Shown here piece by piece: positions 25,309 to 34,696 of a stretch of DNA of 64,000 nt. The stretch is from NCBI RefSeq assembly GCF_033344935.1, contig NZ_JAWPMM010000001.1:372001-436000 (forward strand). The letters are read 5' to 3'. A program made the position numbers and the translations under genes. Source of the stretch: Reichenbachiella sp. GTDB lineage: Bacteria; Bacteroidota; Bacteroidia; Cytophagales; Cyclobacteriaceae. The notes under the pieces were generated by a model that was not told the origin of the DNA, searched no databases, and saw only the letters and a program-made list of their open reading frames with translations. The number at the start of each line of letters is the position of its first letter. Within the stretch, counting starts at the first letter, position 1.

Positions 25309-27417
25309 CTAAAAGAACTTATATCTCTCGTCTTTGATTTCAGCTAGTTCTTTGATCGTTTGGTCTGTGCTGTATGCAATTCGTCCTTGACGTTGTTGTA
25401 GGACTTGCGTACGGTAAGACTCATAATCTGAGATTTCAGGAGCTTCTAACTTATTCACCATTTCGATAACCAATACACCATTGTCAACAGCAAATGGTTT
25501 CGTGGTCTCTCCATTTTCCATTGAGAACGCTACACCTACGGCTTCAGGAGCCAATCCAACACTCTTTAAAGAGTTGCTGCTTAACTTCAATGCTGGCATG
25601 TTGTAAACTTTGGCGCCTTCGCCATATCCAGCAGCAATTTCATCCAAAGATCCAGACAATCCATTCAGTTTATCAGTGATGATCTTCGCCTTTTTCTGAT
25701 CTCTAACTTTTTTAGTTACCTCAAATCTTACAGATTCCAGATCTGCAGGGCCTTCCTCTTGCTCTCCAGTAATTACAGCAACTACATATTGATCGTCAAT
25801 TTCGAAAACATCCGAAACCTCTCCTTTACTTGCTGTATTATAAGCCCAGTATACTAGACTTCTTCCTTCCGTTATTCCAGTGATTCTTCTGTCGTTTTTA
25901 CGAACTCTAGCTGCTGTTCGGATTGACAACCCATTCTCCTTAGCCGTAGATTCGAATTCTTCAATGTTAGAAGCATTCAAGGCGAACTGCTCAGCATCTC
26001 TATAAAATTTGTTTCTAGTTTCGTCGCTCACGAAAATTTCTAAGGCCACTTTCGCAATTTTATAAACCACGTTAGTCTTAGTTTCAGTTACATCAATAAT
26101 GTGGTAACCAAATTGAGTTTCCACTACATCACTTAGTACACCTTTCTTTGTAGCTCCGTAAACAGCTTCTTGGAACGGTGCAACCATGGCACCATCAGAG
26201 AACCAACCTAAATCTCCACCTTTAGAGGCAGTACCATCAGTTCCGTGTAGTCTTGCCATTTCCGCGAAATCAGCACCATTTTTTATTTTTCTTAATACAT
26301 CTCTAGCTTCTTTTTTAGCTTTTGCTTTTTCTGTATCACTATCGCTCGCCCATTTGAAAAGAATATGGCTAGCTCTTGCTGAGTAAGTATCGCTAGGTCT
26401 CATGGTAGCTACTTTGTAAATTACATAGCTGCCATTTTCCACTACTGGACCAACGAATGCGCCGCTTCCCATTACTACATCTTCGCCTTGGAATACAGCT
26501 GGAAGCTGACCTGGTGTATAGTTTCTGAAAGCATCTGAGGCGTCAGAATTGACAACAGCAAAAGTTGAATCATTATCAGTGCTAATCAATTGCGCTTTCA
26601 ATTGCTCAATTTGTTCAACCACCATGGCGGTATCATCAGCAGATGGAACTACATCAAAAGTCACATACTTTAATGATTTAGACTCCTCTCTTTTGTATTC
26701 TTTTTCATTAGCACTTAGGTAAGCGCTTAGTTCACTGTCTGAAACCTCAATAGCCGTGTCTGCCATGGACAAAAATGGAACGTACACATAGTTGATTTCT
26801 GCAGTATTAGATTCGTTCCGATATTTGTACTTGGCTTCAGCTTCAGTGGCGTAGTTAGTTTTGATCAGTAGGTTGTCGAATTTCAATCGTAATCTACCTG
26901 GACCTAAGTTTCGCTCAAAGTTGTACCAGTTCGCACGTTGCGCAGGAGTTTGCTCTCCTAGGCTTTGCAAGAAGGCTACTACATTGTCTTTGCTAAACTC
27001 ACCAGTTTCAGGGTCAGTGAATGCCTGTCTGATTTCAGGGCTGATATTATCACCCTGAACCATATCTACAATTTCTTCATTAGAAACATCTAGACCGATG
27101 GAATTGAATTCGTTTTTGAAGGCATACTCAGCAACAAGTGCATCCCAAGTAAGATTGCGGATGCCGACTAAATCGTTTGAGGTTGGAGTTCTTCTATTTG
27201 ACTGAGCCCAGTTGTACTCTATTTCGTCTTGCTTAGCAAGAAAGTCTTGGTAGGATATTTTAGTGCCAGCGATTTCGCCAACATTAGTTTTGGAATTGCC
27301 AAGTAAAGTTGAATTTGGGCCTAATAGGTCAGCGCCTACGAATGCCACAATTGAAAACCCAATAAGGAAAACAATGATCTTACTCCCCTTCTCTCTTAGC
27401 GTATTTATTGCTGCCAT
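25309..27417 (-). CDS. Membrane-anchored peptidyl-prolyl isomerase (PpiD/SurA-like)
   Basis: 702 residues. One N-terminal membrane helix (KIIVFLIGFSIVAFVGADLL) anchors a periplasmic SurA_N-type chaperone region. A parvulin (PpiC) domain lies at about 345-450, with ASHILFKW, GADFAEMARLHGTDGTASKGGDLGWF and QFGYHIIDVTE. A second, degenerate isomerase-like region follows. PpiD-type foldases help newly secreted proteins fold near the translocon. This protein closes the minus-strand envelope cluster that runs down from coaX. Confidence 0.9.
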   Translation of the reverse strand: MAAINTLREKGSKIIVFLIGFSIVAFVGADLLGPNSTLLGNSKTNVGEIAGTKISYQDFLAKQDEIEYNWAQSNRRTPTSNDLVGIRNLTWDALVAEYAFKNEFNSIGLDVSNEEIVDMVQGDNISPEIRQAFTDPETGEFSKDNVVAFLQSLGEQTPAQRANWYNFERNLGPGRLRLKFDNLLIKTNYATEAEAKYKYRNESNTAEINYVYVPFLSMADTAIEVSDSELSAYLSANEKEYKREESKSLKYVTFDVVPSADDTAMVVEQIEQLKAQLISTDNDSTFAVVNSDASDAFRNYTPGQLPAVFQGEDVVMGSGAFVGPVVENGSYVIYKVATMRPSDTYSARASHILFKWASDSDTEKAKAKKEARDVLRKIKNGADFAEMARLHGTDGTASKGGDLGWFSDGAMVAPFQEAVYGATKKGVLSDVVETQFGYHIIDVTETKTNVVYKIAKVALEIFVSDETRNKFYRDAEQFALNASNIEEFESTAKENGLSIRTAARVRKNDRRITGITEGRSLVYWAYNTASKGEVSDVFEIDDQYVVAVITGEQEEGPADLESVRFEVTKKVRDQKKAKIITDKLNGLSGSLDEIAAGYGEGAKVYNMPALKLSSNSLKSVGLAPEAVGVAFSMENGETTKPFAVDNGVLVIEMVNKLEAPEISDYESYRTQVLQQRQGRIAYSTDQTIKELAEIKDERYKFF

Positions 27418-27502
27418 TGTATAAAATTGTTTAAAACGAAGCGCAAAATAAGCAAGACTGGTGTTAATATCAAAACTTTTCCTGTGCTTAGGAAATTGAT
27501 TG

Positions 27503-28786
27503 TCACGGAGTTAAGTTCGGCGGATTTATTTTTAAGCGAACCTTTTCGATTCTGGCTTCTTCCATGGAGAGAATTTCCATAGAAAAGCCCTCTATTTCAA
27601 TAATTTGCCCCTTTTTTGGGAGGTTCTCATTGACAGACAATATCAAGCCGCCAATGGTGTCAAAATCACCCTTAGGGAGAACCCATCCATAGGTTTCGTT
27701 GAGGTAGGTAATTTCTTGCCGAGCACTAAGGATATATTCCTGGTCATTAAGCTTTTCTTCCAACAAATCACTTTCGTCATGCTCGTCATGGATTTCTCCA
27801 AAAATCTCTTCAATGATATCTTCTATACTAACAATTCCGGATGTCCCACCGTATTCGTCAACCACCAAGGCCAAGGTCTTGTGATCGGTTATCATTTGCA
27901 GAAGTAATTCATTAGCGGCCATGGTTTCAGGCACGATAATGATTTTGGTTAGAATACTCTTAATATCTGTAGGCTTTTTAAAAAGCTCCAGAGAATGACA
28001 GTAACCAATGACATCATCAATGGACTCATTGTATATGATAATTTTTGAGTGGCCACTTTCAATGAATTGATTGTTTAGTTCTTCAATACTTGCGTTGACG
28101 TCAATGGCGATAATTTCGGTGCGAGGGATCATACACTCTCTCACTTTCACAGTTTTGAAGTCAAGCGCATTGTTAAAATACTTGGTATCGACATCCTGTT
28201 CGGCTTGATCTATTCTGTCGTCCGCTATTTTTTTAATGTAATTGTTTAGGTCGGTTAAGCCGAAAACTGGAATTTCATCCGAATAATTGAGGCGGAGCAA
28301 TTTTACAATGAAGAATTTGCTTGCGAAAACGATGAGAAAGACAGCCGGACTAAGGATGTAATAAATGATTAAAAATGGTACAGCCAAAAAAGACAAGAGG
28401 CGATAAGGGTTGACCAAAAAAATACTTTTAGGAATGTACTCAGCAGTAAAAAGTACGATGATGGTTGAGATAATAGTCTGCAGCAGCAGGATCAACAAAT
28501 CGTTAGAAAATTGCTCCGGTAGGATGCGTACCAACCAAGGGTCCAACAGCATGGCCATAAAAATACCATAGATAACTAGGGTAAGGTTATTGCCGATCAA
28601 GGTGGTGGCAATAAAGTTAGATGGTTTGCGAGCGAATTTAGAGAGAACTCTGGCAGACAGTGTTCCCTGTTGGCCTTGTAATTCTATGTGTAGCTTGTTG
28701 GTTGTGATGAATGCGATTTCCAAACCTGAAAATAAGGCGGAGAATACAATACAAATTATGATTACGCTTACCAGAAATGGATCCAT
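27503..28786 (-). CDS. CorC/HlyC-type protein with CNNM and CBS domains
   Basis: 427 residues: an N-terminal CNNM (DUF21) membrane domain with about four helices (SALFSGLEIAFITTNKLHIE, IGNNLTLVIYGIFMAMLL), a CBS pair at about 205-330 (VRECMIPRTEIIAID, TLALVVDEYGGTSGIVSIED), and a C-terminal CorC_HlyC domain (KGDFDTIGGLILSV). Relatives are linked to Mg/Co efflux; in Bacteroidota, a member called GldE is needed for gliding. Which of these roles applies cannot be told from sequence alone. It starts 4 bases after the small membrane protein gene. Confidence 0.9.
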   Translation of the reverse strand: MDPFLVSVIIICIVFSALFSGLEIAFITTNKLHIELQGQQGTLSARVLSKFARKPSNFIATTLIGNNLTLVIYGIFMAMLLDPWLVRILPEQFSNDLLILLLQTIISTIIVLFTAEYIPKSIFLVNPYRLLSFLAVPFLIIYYILSPAVFLIVFASKFFIVKLLRLNYSDEIPVFGLTDLNNYIKKIADDRIDQAEQDVDTKYFNNALDFKTVKVRECMIPRTEIIAIDVNASIEELNNQFIESGHSKIIIYNESIDDVIGYCHSLELFKKPTDIKSILTKIIIVPETMAANELLLQMITDHKTLALVVDEYGGTSGIVSIEDIIEEIFGEIHDEHDESDLLEEKLNDQEYILSARQEITYLNETYGWVLPKGDFDTIGGLILSVNENLPKKGQIIEIEGFSMEILSMEEARIEKVRLKINPPNLTP

Positions 28787-28790
28787 TTGA

Positions 28791-28949
28791 CTATTTCTTG
28801 TCCTTTCTTAATTTGTATAAAAGTATAAGAGAAATACTTAGCATAAAAATCCAATAGGAATGCATGAAGCCGAGCGTCATTGTTTGATGTAAACCAATGA
28901 GAAACAGAGCGGCTGAAAAAGTGAGAATAATAATTTGTAAAAGGCTCAT
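28791..28949 (-). CDS. Small membrane protein (52 residues)
   Basis: ATG at 28949 to TAG at 28791 reads 52 residues with two hydrophobic segments: LLQIIILTFSAALFLIGL and SYWIFMLSISLILLYK, ending LRKDKK. It fits exactly between lptC (5-base gap) and the CorC/HlyC gene (4-base gap), so it is almost certainly translated as part of the operon. The positive C-terminus suggests a hairpin with both ends inside. No family is recognised; a role with LptC or the CNNM protein is inference from position. Confidence 0.75.
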   Translation of the reverse strand: MSLLQIIILTFSAALFLIGLHQTMTLGFMHSYWIFMLSISLILLYKLRKDKK

Positions 28950-28954
28950 AGGGT

Positions 28955-29497
28955 TTATTCTACCTGTGGGTTGGGTGTGGGCATGATAGACATTACCCCA
29001 CTTGGTTTTAATATGGTGTATTCTTCGAAATCCTGGCTGGCTTCCAGCCCCTCGCCGGTCATTACTTCATCTTGGGTTTTTATAGTCACAAAATTGTCGG
29101 TATAGATTTGCTCCTTCTCTGGATCCCAGTTGAGCAACTCAGTGGATAATTCGTCTCCGGAAAATAAACTTCTCATAATTACATTTCCTTCTGCCTGATA
29201 ATAATCCTTCTCCGAAAAGTAATACCCCTTATCAGCTACCAACGTAGATGTTACTAAACCAAATTTATTATAAAACCTTAGGTAAATACCGTTTGGAAAA
29301 TCACGGTCCTTGTTGGGAAGAACGAGTTGTGTTCGTGCGACTAAGCGAAGTTTGATTACAGCAGAGTCTGATACCAACATATCGATATTCCGCATGGCCA
29401 CTTCGGGACCATCGTAGATTTCATGATCCACTTTCTTTTGCTCTCTACAGCTTGCAAATAGCATGGTCAGACAAACAAGAAACCATAATTTATTCAT
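28955..29497 (-). CDS. lptC: LPS export protein LptC
   Basis: 180 residues from the ATG at 29497, which gives a clean lipoprotein signal (KLWFLVCLTMLFASC); an ATG six codons upstream (29515) is possible. The mature part has the LptC beta-jellyroll pattern: YLRFYNKFGLVTSTLVADKG, YFSEKDYYQAEGNV, DNFVTIKTQDEVMTGEGLEA. LptC links the LptB2FG transporter to the LptA bridge that carries LPS across the periplasm. In this phylum LptC is often a lipoprotein, as here. It is in one operon with the small membrane protein and the CorC-like gene. Confidence 0.85.
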   Translation of the reverse strand: MNKLWFLVCLTMLFASCREQKKVDHEIYDGPEVAMRNIDMLVSDSAVIKLRLVARTQLVLPNKDRDFPNGIYLRFYNKFGLVTSTLVADKGYYFSEKDYYQAEGNVIMRSLFSGDELSTELLNWDPEKEQIYTDNFVTIKTQDEVMTGEGLEASQDFEEYTILKPSGVMSIMPTPNPQVE

Positions 29498-29525
29498 CGA
29501 AGCAAAAGTGATCATTTATCTAAAA

Positions 29526-29567
29526 ATAAAAAAGCACTCTGAAGGGCTTGCCACCTTCAGAGTGCTT
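29526..29567 (-). terminator. Rho-independent terminator after the TPR gene
   Basis: AAGCACTCTGAAGG (29532-29545) pairs perfectly with CCTTCAGAGTGCTT (29554-29567). On the minus strand the stem is followed by a T-run. It separates the TPR gene from lptC, which must therefore have its own promoter or rely on read-through. Confidence 0.85.
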
Positions 29568-29592
29568 CTCATCTACAATTATTTCTTTAGTA

Positions 29593-30885
29593 CTATGGTC
29601 TTCTCTCCAAGACAACAGTTTCATTGATCCAACATCCAACAGTCATAGACTGCCCTTCAGTAAGACCAAGTTCGAAAATTTCTTCAATCGATGGGAACTG
29701 AGCTTTTGCTGCTTCCATCATTTTGCTATCTCCAGCTCTTTTGAATTGGTTGTAAGCTGCGATGAACACCAAACGGTCGTCTACTTTGCTCACACCTGCT
29801 TTACATTGATCGTAACTATGCATATACAATCCACCAATAATTGAGTAAGCCTTAGTGGCAGACGGGTCATTGGCTAAAGCTTTTCTGGCACTAGTACGAG
29901 CAGCAGGTTTATTTCCACTGCTAGAATACATATTAGCCATGTTTAAATAGATTTCGGACTTTTTTAAGTTATCCTCAGTAAGTTCCAGCGCTTGGTCATA
30001 GTATTCTCCTGCTTTAGCCAAATCGCCTGATGATGCGTGCTTCATTGCGATCACTTTAGCTAAGCCGAAAGCAGGTTCGCTATTGTACACAAGCTCAGCA
30101 GCTTCCACGAAAGTAGGGCTGTCAGAGCACTTGGCCGTTAGCATCAACTGGAAAACTTTTTTAGCCATTTTAGGATCCTTACTTTCTCTCATCTTTGGAG
30201 CAAGCTTATCTTCAACAAATGCGCAGTCAACAGTTACAGTGGCAGTCAACAATTTATCTACATTGGCCTGAATTTTTTCCAAACGAGGAACATTTCTTCC
30301 TTTAGCGATTTTGCCATCAATTACGTCTGAGATCATACCGTATCTATCGATCACCTCTTCGTCCGTGATGGCTCCACCACTCAACTTATATCTTCTCACC
30401 ACATCCATATAGGCCATCAAGTTGTTGTCCAAGGTTTTTTGCTTGTTCATTTCGAAAGTTTTATCGAAAAGAGTCATCAGTTCTTGATACTTTGATTTGG
30501 TACTTTTGTAGTATTTGTAAGCGGTAAATGCCTTTCTGTTGAGCACATTTGCCTCATCTCCAAAATGCTTGATTCTTTCATCATACATCTGAAGTGCTTT
30601 TTCCTGGAGTTCAAGTTTTTTTGCTGCGTCCTTTTCTGCGTCAACAAGGCCTTCATAAATTTTAGCTCCATTGATATATAAAGATTCATTAAGATCTGGA
30701 CAGTTGTCTAACAACCACTGGTGTGGTGCGACAGCTGTTGCAAATTGTTTGCTTTTTACCGCATCAACGTAAAGTGCATTTTTTTCTTTGGCCGTCTCCA
30801 CGTCTTCGGGCCATTTCCACCCCTGCTGTGCAATTGAGATCGTATTTATCGCGATAAATAATCCTAATAGTACTAGCTTTTTCAT
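29593..30885 (-). CDS. Secreted tetratricopeptide-repeat protein
   Basis: 430 residues with a signal peptide (KKLVLLGLFIAINTISIAQ) and helical repeats throughout. TPR-like motifs are clear at the N-terminus (ESLYINGAKIYEGLVDAE) and C-terminus (AKAGEYYDQALELTEDNLKKSEIYLNMANMYSSSG). The gene lies in the coaX-to-PpiD envelope cluster, so a scaffold role in the periplasm or outer membrane is plausible inference. It ends at a strong terminator. Confidence 0.85.
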   Translation of the reverse strand: MKKLVLLGLFIAINTISIAQQGWKWPEDVETAKEKNALYVDAVKSKQFATAVAPHQWLLDNCPDLNESLYINGAKIYEGLVDAEKDAAKKLELQEKALQMYDERIKHFGDEANVLNRKAFTAYKYYKSTKSKYQELMTLFDKTFEMNKQKTLDNNLMAYMDVVRRYKLSGGAITDEEVIDRYGMISDVIDGKIAKGRNVPRLEKIQANVDKLLTATVTVDCAFVEDKLAPKMRESKDPKMAKKVFQLMLTAKCSDSPTFVEAAELVYNSEPAFGLAKVIAMKHASSGDLAKAGEYYDQALELTEDNLKKSEIYLNMANMYSSSGNKPAARTSARKALANDPSATKAYSIIGGLYMHSYDQCKAGVSKVDDRLVFIAAYNQFKRAGDSKMMEAAKAQFPSIEEIFELGLTEGQSMTVGCWINETVVLERRP

Positions 30886-30974
30886 ATTTTTTAATTTTAA
30901 TAATCTTTCCCTGTTTTTTGTAAAAACAACTTCAATGCTGATTGATTCTTACAAAAGAAAGCGCAACATAACAA

Positions 30975-32261
30975 TTAATTGTATTTTCTTCTAACAAACC
31001 AGCGATCATTGATCGTGGCACCCAATACAAATTTGAAGTACTGTTCTTTTACTAGAGTGCCTTCAGTTTCTCCTCTTTGACCATATTTGAAGGCCATGTT
31101 CACCGCGGAAACTCCTTTTACTGGTAACGACCAGCCAAAATTGATGCCAAAATTGTTAATGGTCTTTCCTGATATCACATATGGCTCTTGTTTAAAGTCC
31201 AATCCCAGTCGGTACTTTATCCGTTTGAAGTAGCTATTTACGTCATTGTATTTTGGTGTTATTTCAAACCCTAAACCTATGAACCAGGTACTTCGGTATT
31301 CCTCACTGTCCCTAGGTAAACTGGGATCGTCAAAGGTAAATCCAGCGTTTTGATTCCAGAATGATCTTTTCACATCTAGTCCTATGCTTAGCTTATTCAA
31401 TTTTTGCCAAGAAAATCCAATTCCTAATTTTGTAGGAAGCTGGTAGTACCCAGTGGCCCTGTCAATTAATGTATCACCTTGTATAGAAACTCCTGAGCCT
31501 GACTCTACTTCAAGTCGTTCTGATCGCTTGCCATTGATATCTCCTCCAAGGTCGTATATAGCTCCAAAATTTAGCAGATCATTATCGGATATCTTTTTGC
31601 TATAGGATAATCCCAGACCGAAATCGAAACTGGAGTAGTTGGTTTTTTCATACACTCCGGTTGGAAATTGCTGTGTAATTCCCTCTCCCTCAATATAGGT
31701 GGTGTTTCTGGATTCGACCAATCCGAATAGGTATGACATTCGAAGCCCGACAGATAATTCTTTATTCAAGCGATATCCATTCGAAAAATATACTTGATTA
31801 ATTCCTCCACTTCCTTCAAAATCTATCAATGCATCCACGTTGGTGCCATCGATATCCTCTCTTGCCGAAAAGTTGTAATTGACAGAACTATAAGGCATGA
31901 GTCCTATATTCGACGTCCATTTTCCGTTGATTATAGGGAAAGCAAAGGTCAAATACTTAAAGCCACCTGTTCCTACTTTAACGGAGTTGAAACTGTTGGA
32001 AACCGTCCTGTTTTCTGCTTCAATTCCTATTTCGAATACCGTAAGTGAATTGTAACCCAGCAAGGCCGGGTTTATATTATTTATGTGCCATACCGATGGA
32101 GTAGCAATCCCTACATTTCCCATTGCAGCATTATTTGAAAGACTCATATCATTCAAATCCCCGATTCCAATGGCTGAATACGGCGAGTAACTATGCTGTG
32201 CTAAAACAAATTTGCAGCTTAAAAAAGCTGCAACAATCATCATCCATTTAACTCTTCTCAT
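30975..32261 (-). CDS. Outer-membrane barrel protein, unknown function
   Basis: 428 residues with a signal peptide (MMIVAAFLSCKFVLAQ). The N-terminal SPYSAIGIGDLND and NNAAMGNVGIA segments and the many later strands (SVGLRMSYLFGLVES, KLSIGLDVKRSFW, VSAVNMAFKYGQRG, KFVLGATIND) point to an outer-membrane barrel related to FadL/PorV-like proteins of Bacteroidota. Its start overlaps the end of coaX by 14 bases, so the two are co-transcribed. Confidence 0.8.
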   Translation of the reverse strand: MRRVKWMMIVAAFLSCKFVLAQHSYSPYSAIGIGDLNDMSLSNNAAMGNVGIATPSVWHINNINPALLGYNSLTVFEIGIEAENRTVSNSFNSVKVGTGGFKYLTFAFPIINGKWTSNIGLMPYSSVNYNFSAREDIDGTNVDALIDFEGSGGINQVYFSNGYRLNKELSVGLRMSYLFGLVESRNTTYIEGEGITQQFPTGVYEKTNYSSFDFGLGLSYSKKISDNDLLNFGAIYDLGGDINGKRSERLEVESGSGVSIQGDTLIDRATGYYQLPTKLGIGFSWQKLNKLSIGLDVKRSFWNQNAGFTFDDPSLPRDSEEYRSTWFIGLGFEITPKYNDVNSYFKRIKYRLGLDFKQEPYVISGKTINNFGINFGWSLPVKGVSAVNMAFKYGQRGETEGTLVKEQYFKFVLGATINDRWFVRRKYN

Positions 32262-32991
32262 TGTACTCCAATATCCTGTTCAATCCGATCAACACCAATT
32301 TAGGGGATGCAAAGATGGTTGCTTTTAATTTAGATTCAAAACTATTTGCTGCTCTGCCACACATAATGACTTCTAAATCAGGCCATTTGGACTGATAGCG
32401 ACTAATTATCCCATCCATTTCCGCTGTAATGCCATTGAGGACTCCACTAATCATCGCTTCTTCCGTGGTTTGTCCAATCAAATCGACTGAATCATATTTT
32501 GAAATTAAAGGAAGCTTTTTGGTGTAATCATTCATGGACTTAAACCTTAGATCAATACCTGGAGAAATACTACCGCCATGGTACAGACTCTTATCGTCCA
32601 AGAAGTCGTAGGTTACGCAAGAGCCAATATCTATTACCAAATTGTTTTTTCCTTTGTTTATGCATTCAGCTCCAGCAAGTGCAGCAATTCTATCCACCCC
32701 AAGTGTGTTTTTTGTTTTATAATGATTCTCGAAGGGAATAGGTGTGCTGGCATGTAAAATAAATATTTTGTGAGCGGGCAGCTCTTTGGTCAGAATTTGT
32801 TCGTTGCCTGCTACTGAACATGCAATTATATGGTTCGGTTGTTTTTTCTTGATAAGATCGGTTACTTCACTCAAACTTTGAAATGTCCAATCCTCTGACA
32901 AGAGATTGTTTTGAAAAAGACCGACCTTGATAGAAGAGTTGCCGATATCAATGGCTATATTGATTGAGTCATTGTTCATATTTAATGCCAA
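32248..32991 (-). CDS. coaX: Type III pantothenate kinase
   Basis: 247 residues. Catalyses the first step of coenzyme A synthesis in the cytoplasm. The ASKHA-fold motifs are all present: IAIDIGNSSIKVGLF (phosphate 1), GVDRIAALAGA with the catalytic Asp, and VIDIGSCVTYDFLD (phosphate 2), then GGSISPGIDLRF. An ATG four codons later (32979) is an alternative start. It heads the minus-strand cluster of envelope genes. Confidence 0.95.
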   Translation of the reverse strand: MALNMNNDSINIAIDIGNSSIKVGLFQNNLLSEDWTFQSLSEVTDLIKKKQPNHIIACSVAGNEQILTKELPAHKIFILHASTPIPFENHYKTKNTLGVDRIAALAGAECINKGKNNLVIDIGSCVTYDFLDDKSLYHGGSISPGIDLRFKSMNDYTKKLPLISKYDSVDLIGQTTEEAMISGVLNGITAEMDGIISRYQSKWPDLEVIMCGRAANSFESKLKATIFASPKLVLIGLNRILEYNEKS

Positions 32992-33042
32992 GGTTTATTG
33001 TACTTTTTCTATACTGTGAAATTAATGGGAGAACTTATTACG

Positions 33043-33055
33043 TACAATAATTGTA
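33043..33055. promoter_or_regulatory. Small palindrome in the coaX/antiporter divergent gap
   Basis: TACAATAATTGTA, a 13-base palindrome in the 219-base gap between the divergent coaX and NhaD-type genes. It could be an operator. No strong promoter box was seen nearby, so support is weak. Confidence 0.3.
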
Positions 33056-33210
33056 AAATATTAATACCTCTCGTTTGGTTTTATGTGAACAGATAATATC
33101 TTTATTACATTGTTCGGAACCTGCTATGAGAAGATTTAAAAATTTACATCTTGAAACTAAAATGATCGGTTCAGATTTAATATAATTGCCCTCATTTATT
33201 CTTTAGCAGT

Positions 33211-34695
33211 ATGTACAAATATTTGGTTCTTTTTATTTTGTTAAGTTTTACCCTTCAGGGGTATGCTGGCAATGTAAAGTCCAATGATTTGGAAGAAAAT
33301 ACAGTGGAGTTGGTAGCACCTGAAGGAACTTCTGTGGAAGTTGCTGGCGATGACGCACATCATCATGCTCCGTCTTGGAGTGTAATTCCCTTTGCACTTC
33401 TCTTGATCATGATCGCCACTGGTCCTTTGTTTTATGAGCATTTCTGGCACAAAAACTATCCGATTGTTGCCTGTGTGCTGGCGGCTCTTGTAGTCCTATA
33501 TTACTTGTTTGGTTTGCACAATGTACATGCGCCCGTTCATGCTTTAGCTGAATATGTACAGTTTATAGCTCTGCTCAGCGGACTATTTATTGCCTCAGGA
33601 GGTATTATGATTGAGGTAGACAAGGAAGCCAAACCAATGACCAATGTTGTCATATTATTGATCGGGGCTTTAATCTCAAATATCATTGGTACCACAGGTG
33701 CTTCAATGCTGCTGATTCGTCCCTTTATCCGACTCAACAAAAATAGAATCAAACCCTACCATATCATCTTCTTCATTTTTATGGTAAGTAATATTGGTGG
33801 TTCACTTACTCCGATTGGTGATCCTCCACTGTTTCTTGGGTTTTTAAAAGGAGTGCCATTCTTTTGGACACTTGAGCACAATATCTTCCCTTGGATATTT
33901 GCTTGTTTGGCACTAGCGGTTGTGTTCTACTTTACGGACAAAAAGAACAAATCAGATTACAGTTTTGGCGAGAGCACACATAAGCCATCGAACACAGTTA
34001 CTTTCGTAGGCACCAAAAATTTCTTGTGGTTAGCTGTGATAGTGGGTGCTGTATTCTTGGACCCTAACGTTTTAGACTGGGTGCCAGCTATTCACTATGA
34101 TGGACAAAAATTCTCCTATATTAGAGAGATTATCATGCTTACCTCCGGTTTTCTTTCTTACAAATTTGCGGATAAAGAAGCCTTACAGTGGAATGAATTT
34201 AATTTTGAGCCGATTCGGGAAGTCGCCTTTATTTTCATTGGCATTTTTGGGACGATGATGCCTGCGCTTGAACTTGTTGGGAACTTTGCGCAATCTGATG
34301 CAGGGGCTGCGATGATCACGCACAACACTTTATATTGGGGAACCGGACTACTATCTGGATTTCTAGATAATGCGCCAACTTATATTAACTTCTTAACTGC
34401 AGCCTTGGCATCACAGGGAGGTTCTATTACCACAATGGCTGATGTAGTGGGATTTTCGAATGGTGAGTTTGTCAACTCAATTCTGTCCTTGAAAGCCATT
34501 TCCGTTGCGGCTGTATTTTTTGGGTCTATGACCTACATTGGGAACGGTCCGAACTTCATGGTGAAGTCTATCGCCGAGCAAGTTGGAATTAAGATGCCCT
34601 CATTCTTTGGTTACATCATCAGATTTTCAATTCCAATTCTACTCCCGCTATTTGTGATCGTTTGGTTGATTTTCTTTTATTGGGGACTCCTCTAA
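33211..34695 (+). CDS. nhaD: NhaD-type sodium:proton antiporter
   Basis: 494 residues. A cleavable-looking signal (YLVLFILLSFTLQGYAG) and a short acidic/His-rich lead (GDDAHHHAPSW) precede about eleven membrane helices. The two hallmark loops of the ion transporter superfamily are present: SNIGGSLTPIGDPPLFLGF (about 193-211) and LSGFLDNAPTYINF (about 381-394). NhaD antiporters export Na+ in exchange for H+; a signal-bearing N-terminus is common in the Bacteroidota form. The His-rich segment would be exposed on the periplasmic side, which is inference. Its stop lies one base from that of ribH. Confidence 0.88.
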   Translation: MYKYLVLFILLSFTLQGYAGNVKSNDLEENTVELVAPEGTSVEVAGDDAHHHAPSWSVIPFALLLIMIATGPLFYEHFWHKNYPIVACVLAALVVLYYLFGLHNVHAPVHALAEYVQFIALLSGLFIASGGIMIEVDKEAKPMTNVVILLIGALISNIIGTTGASMLLIRPFIRLNKNRIKPYHIIFFIFMVSNIGGSLTPIGDPPLFLGFLKGVPFFWTLEHNIFPWIFACLALAVVFYFTDKKNKSDYSFGESTHKPSNTVTFVGTKNFLWLAVIVGAVFLDPNVLDWVPAIHYDGQKFSYIREIIMLTSGFLSYKFADKEALQWNEFNFEPIREVAFIFIGIFGTMMPALELVGNFAQSDAGAAMITHNTLYWGTGLLSGFLDNAPTYINFLTAALASQGGSITTMADVVGFSNGEFVNSILSLKAISVAAVFFGSMTYIGNGPNFMVKSIAEQVGIKMPSFFGYIIRFSIPILLPLFVIVWLIFFYWGLL

Positions 34696-34696
34696 G

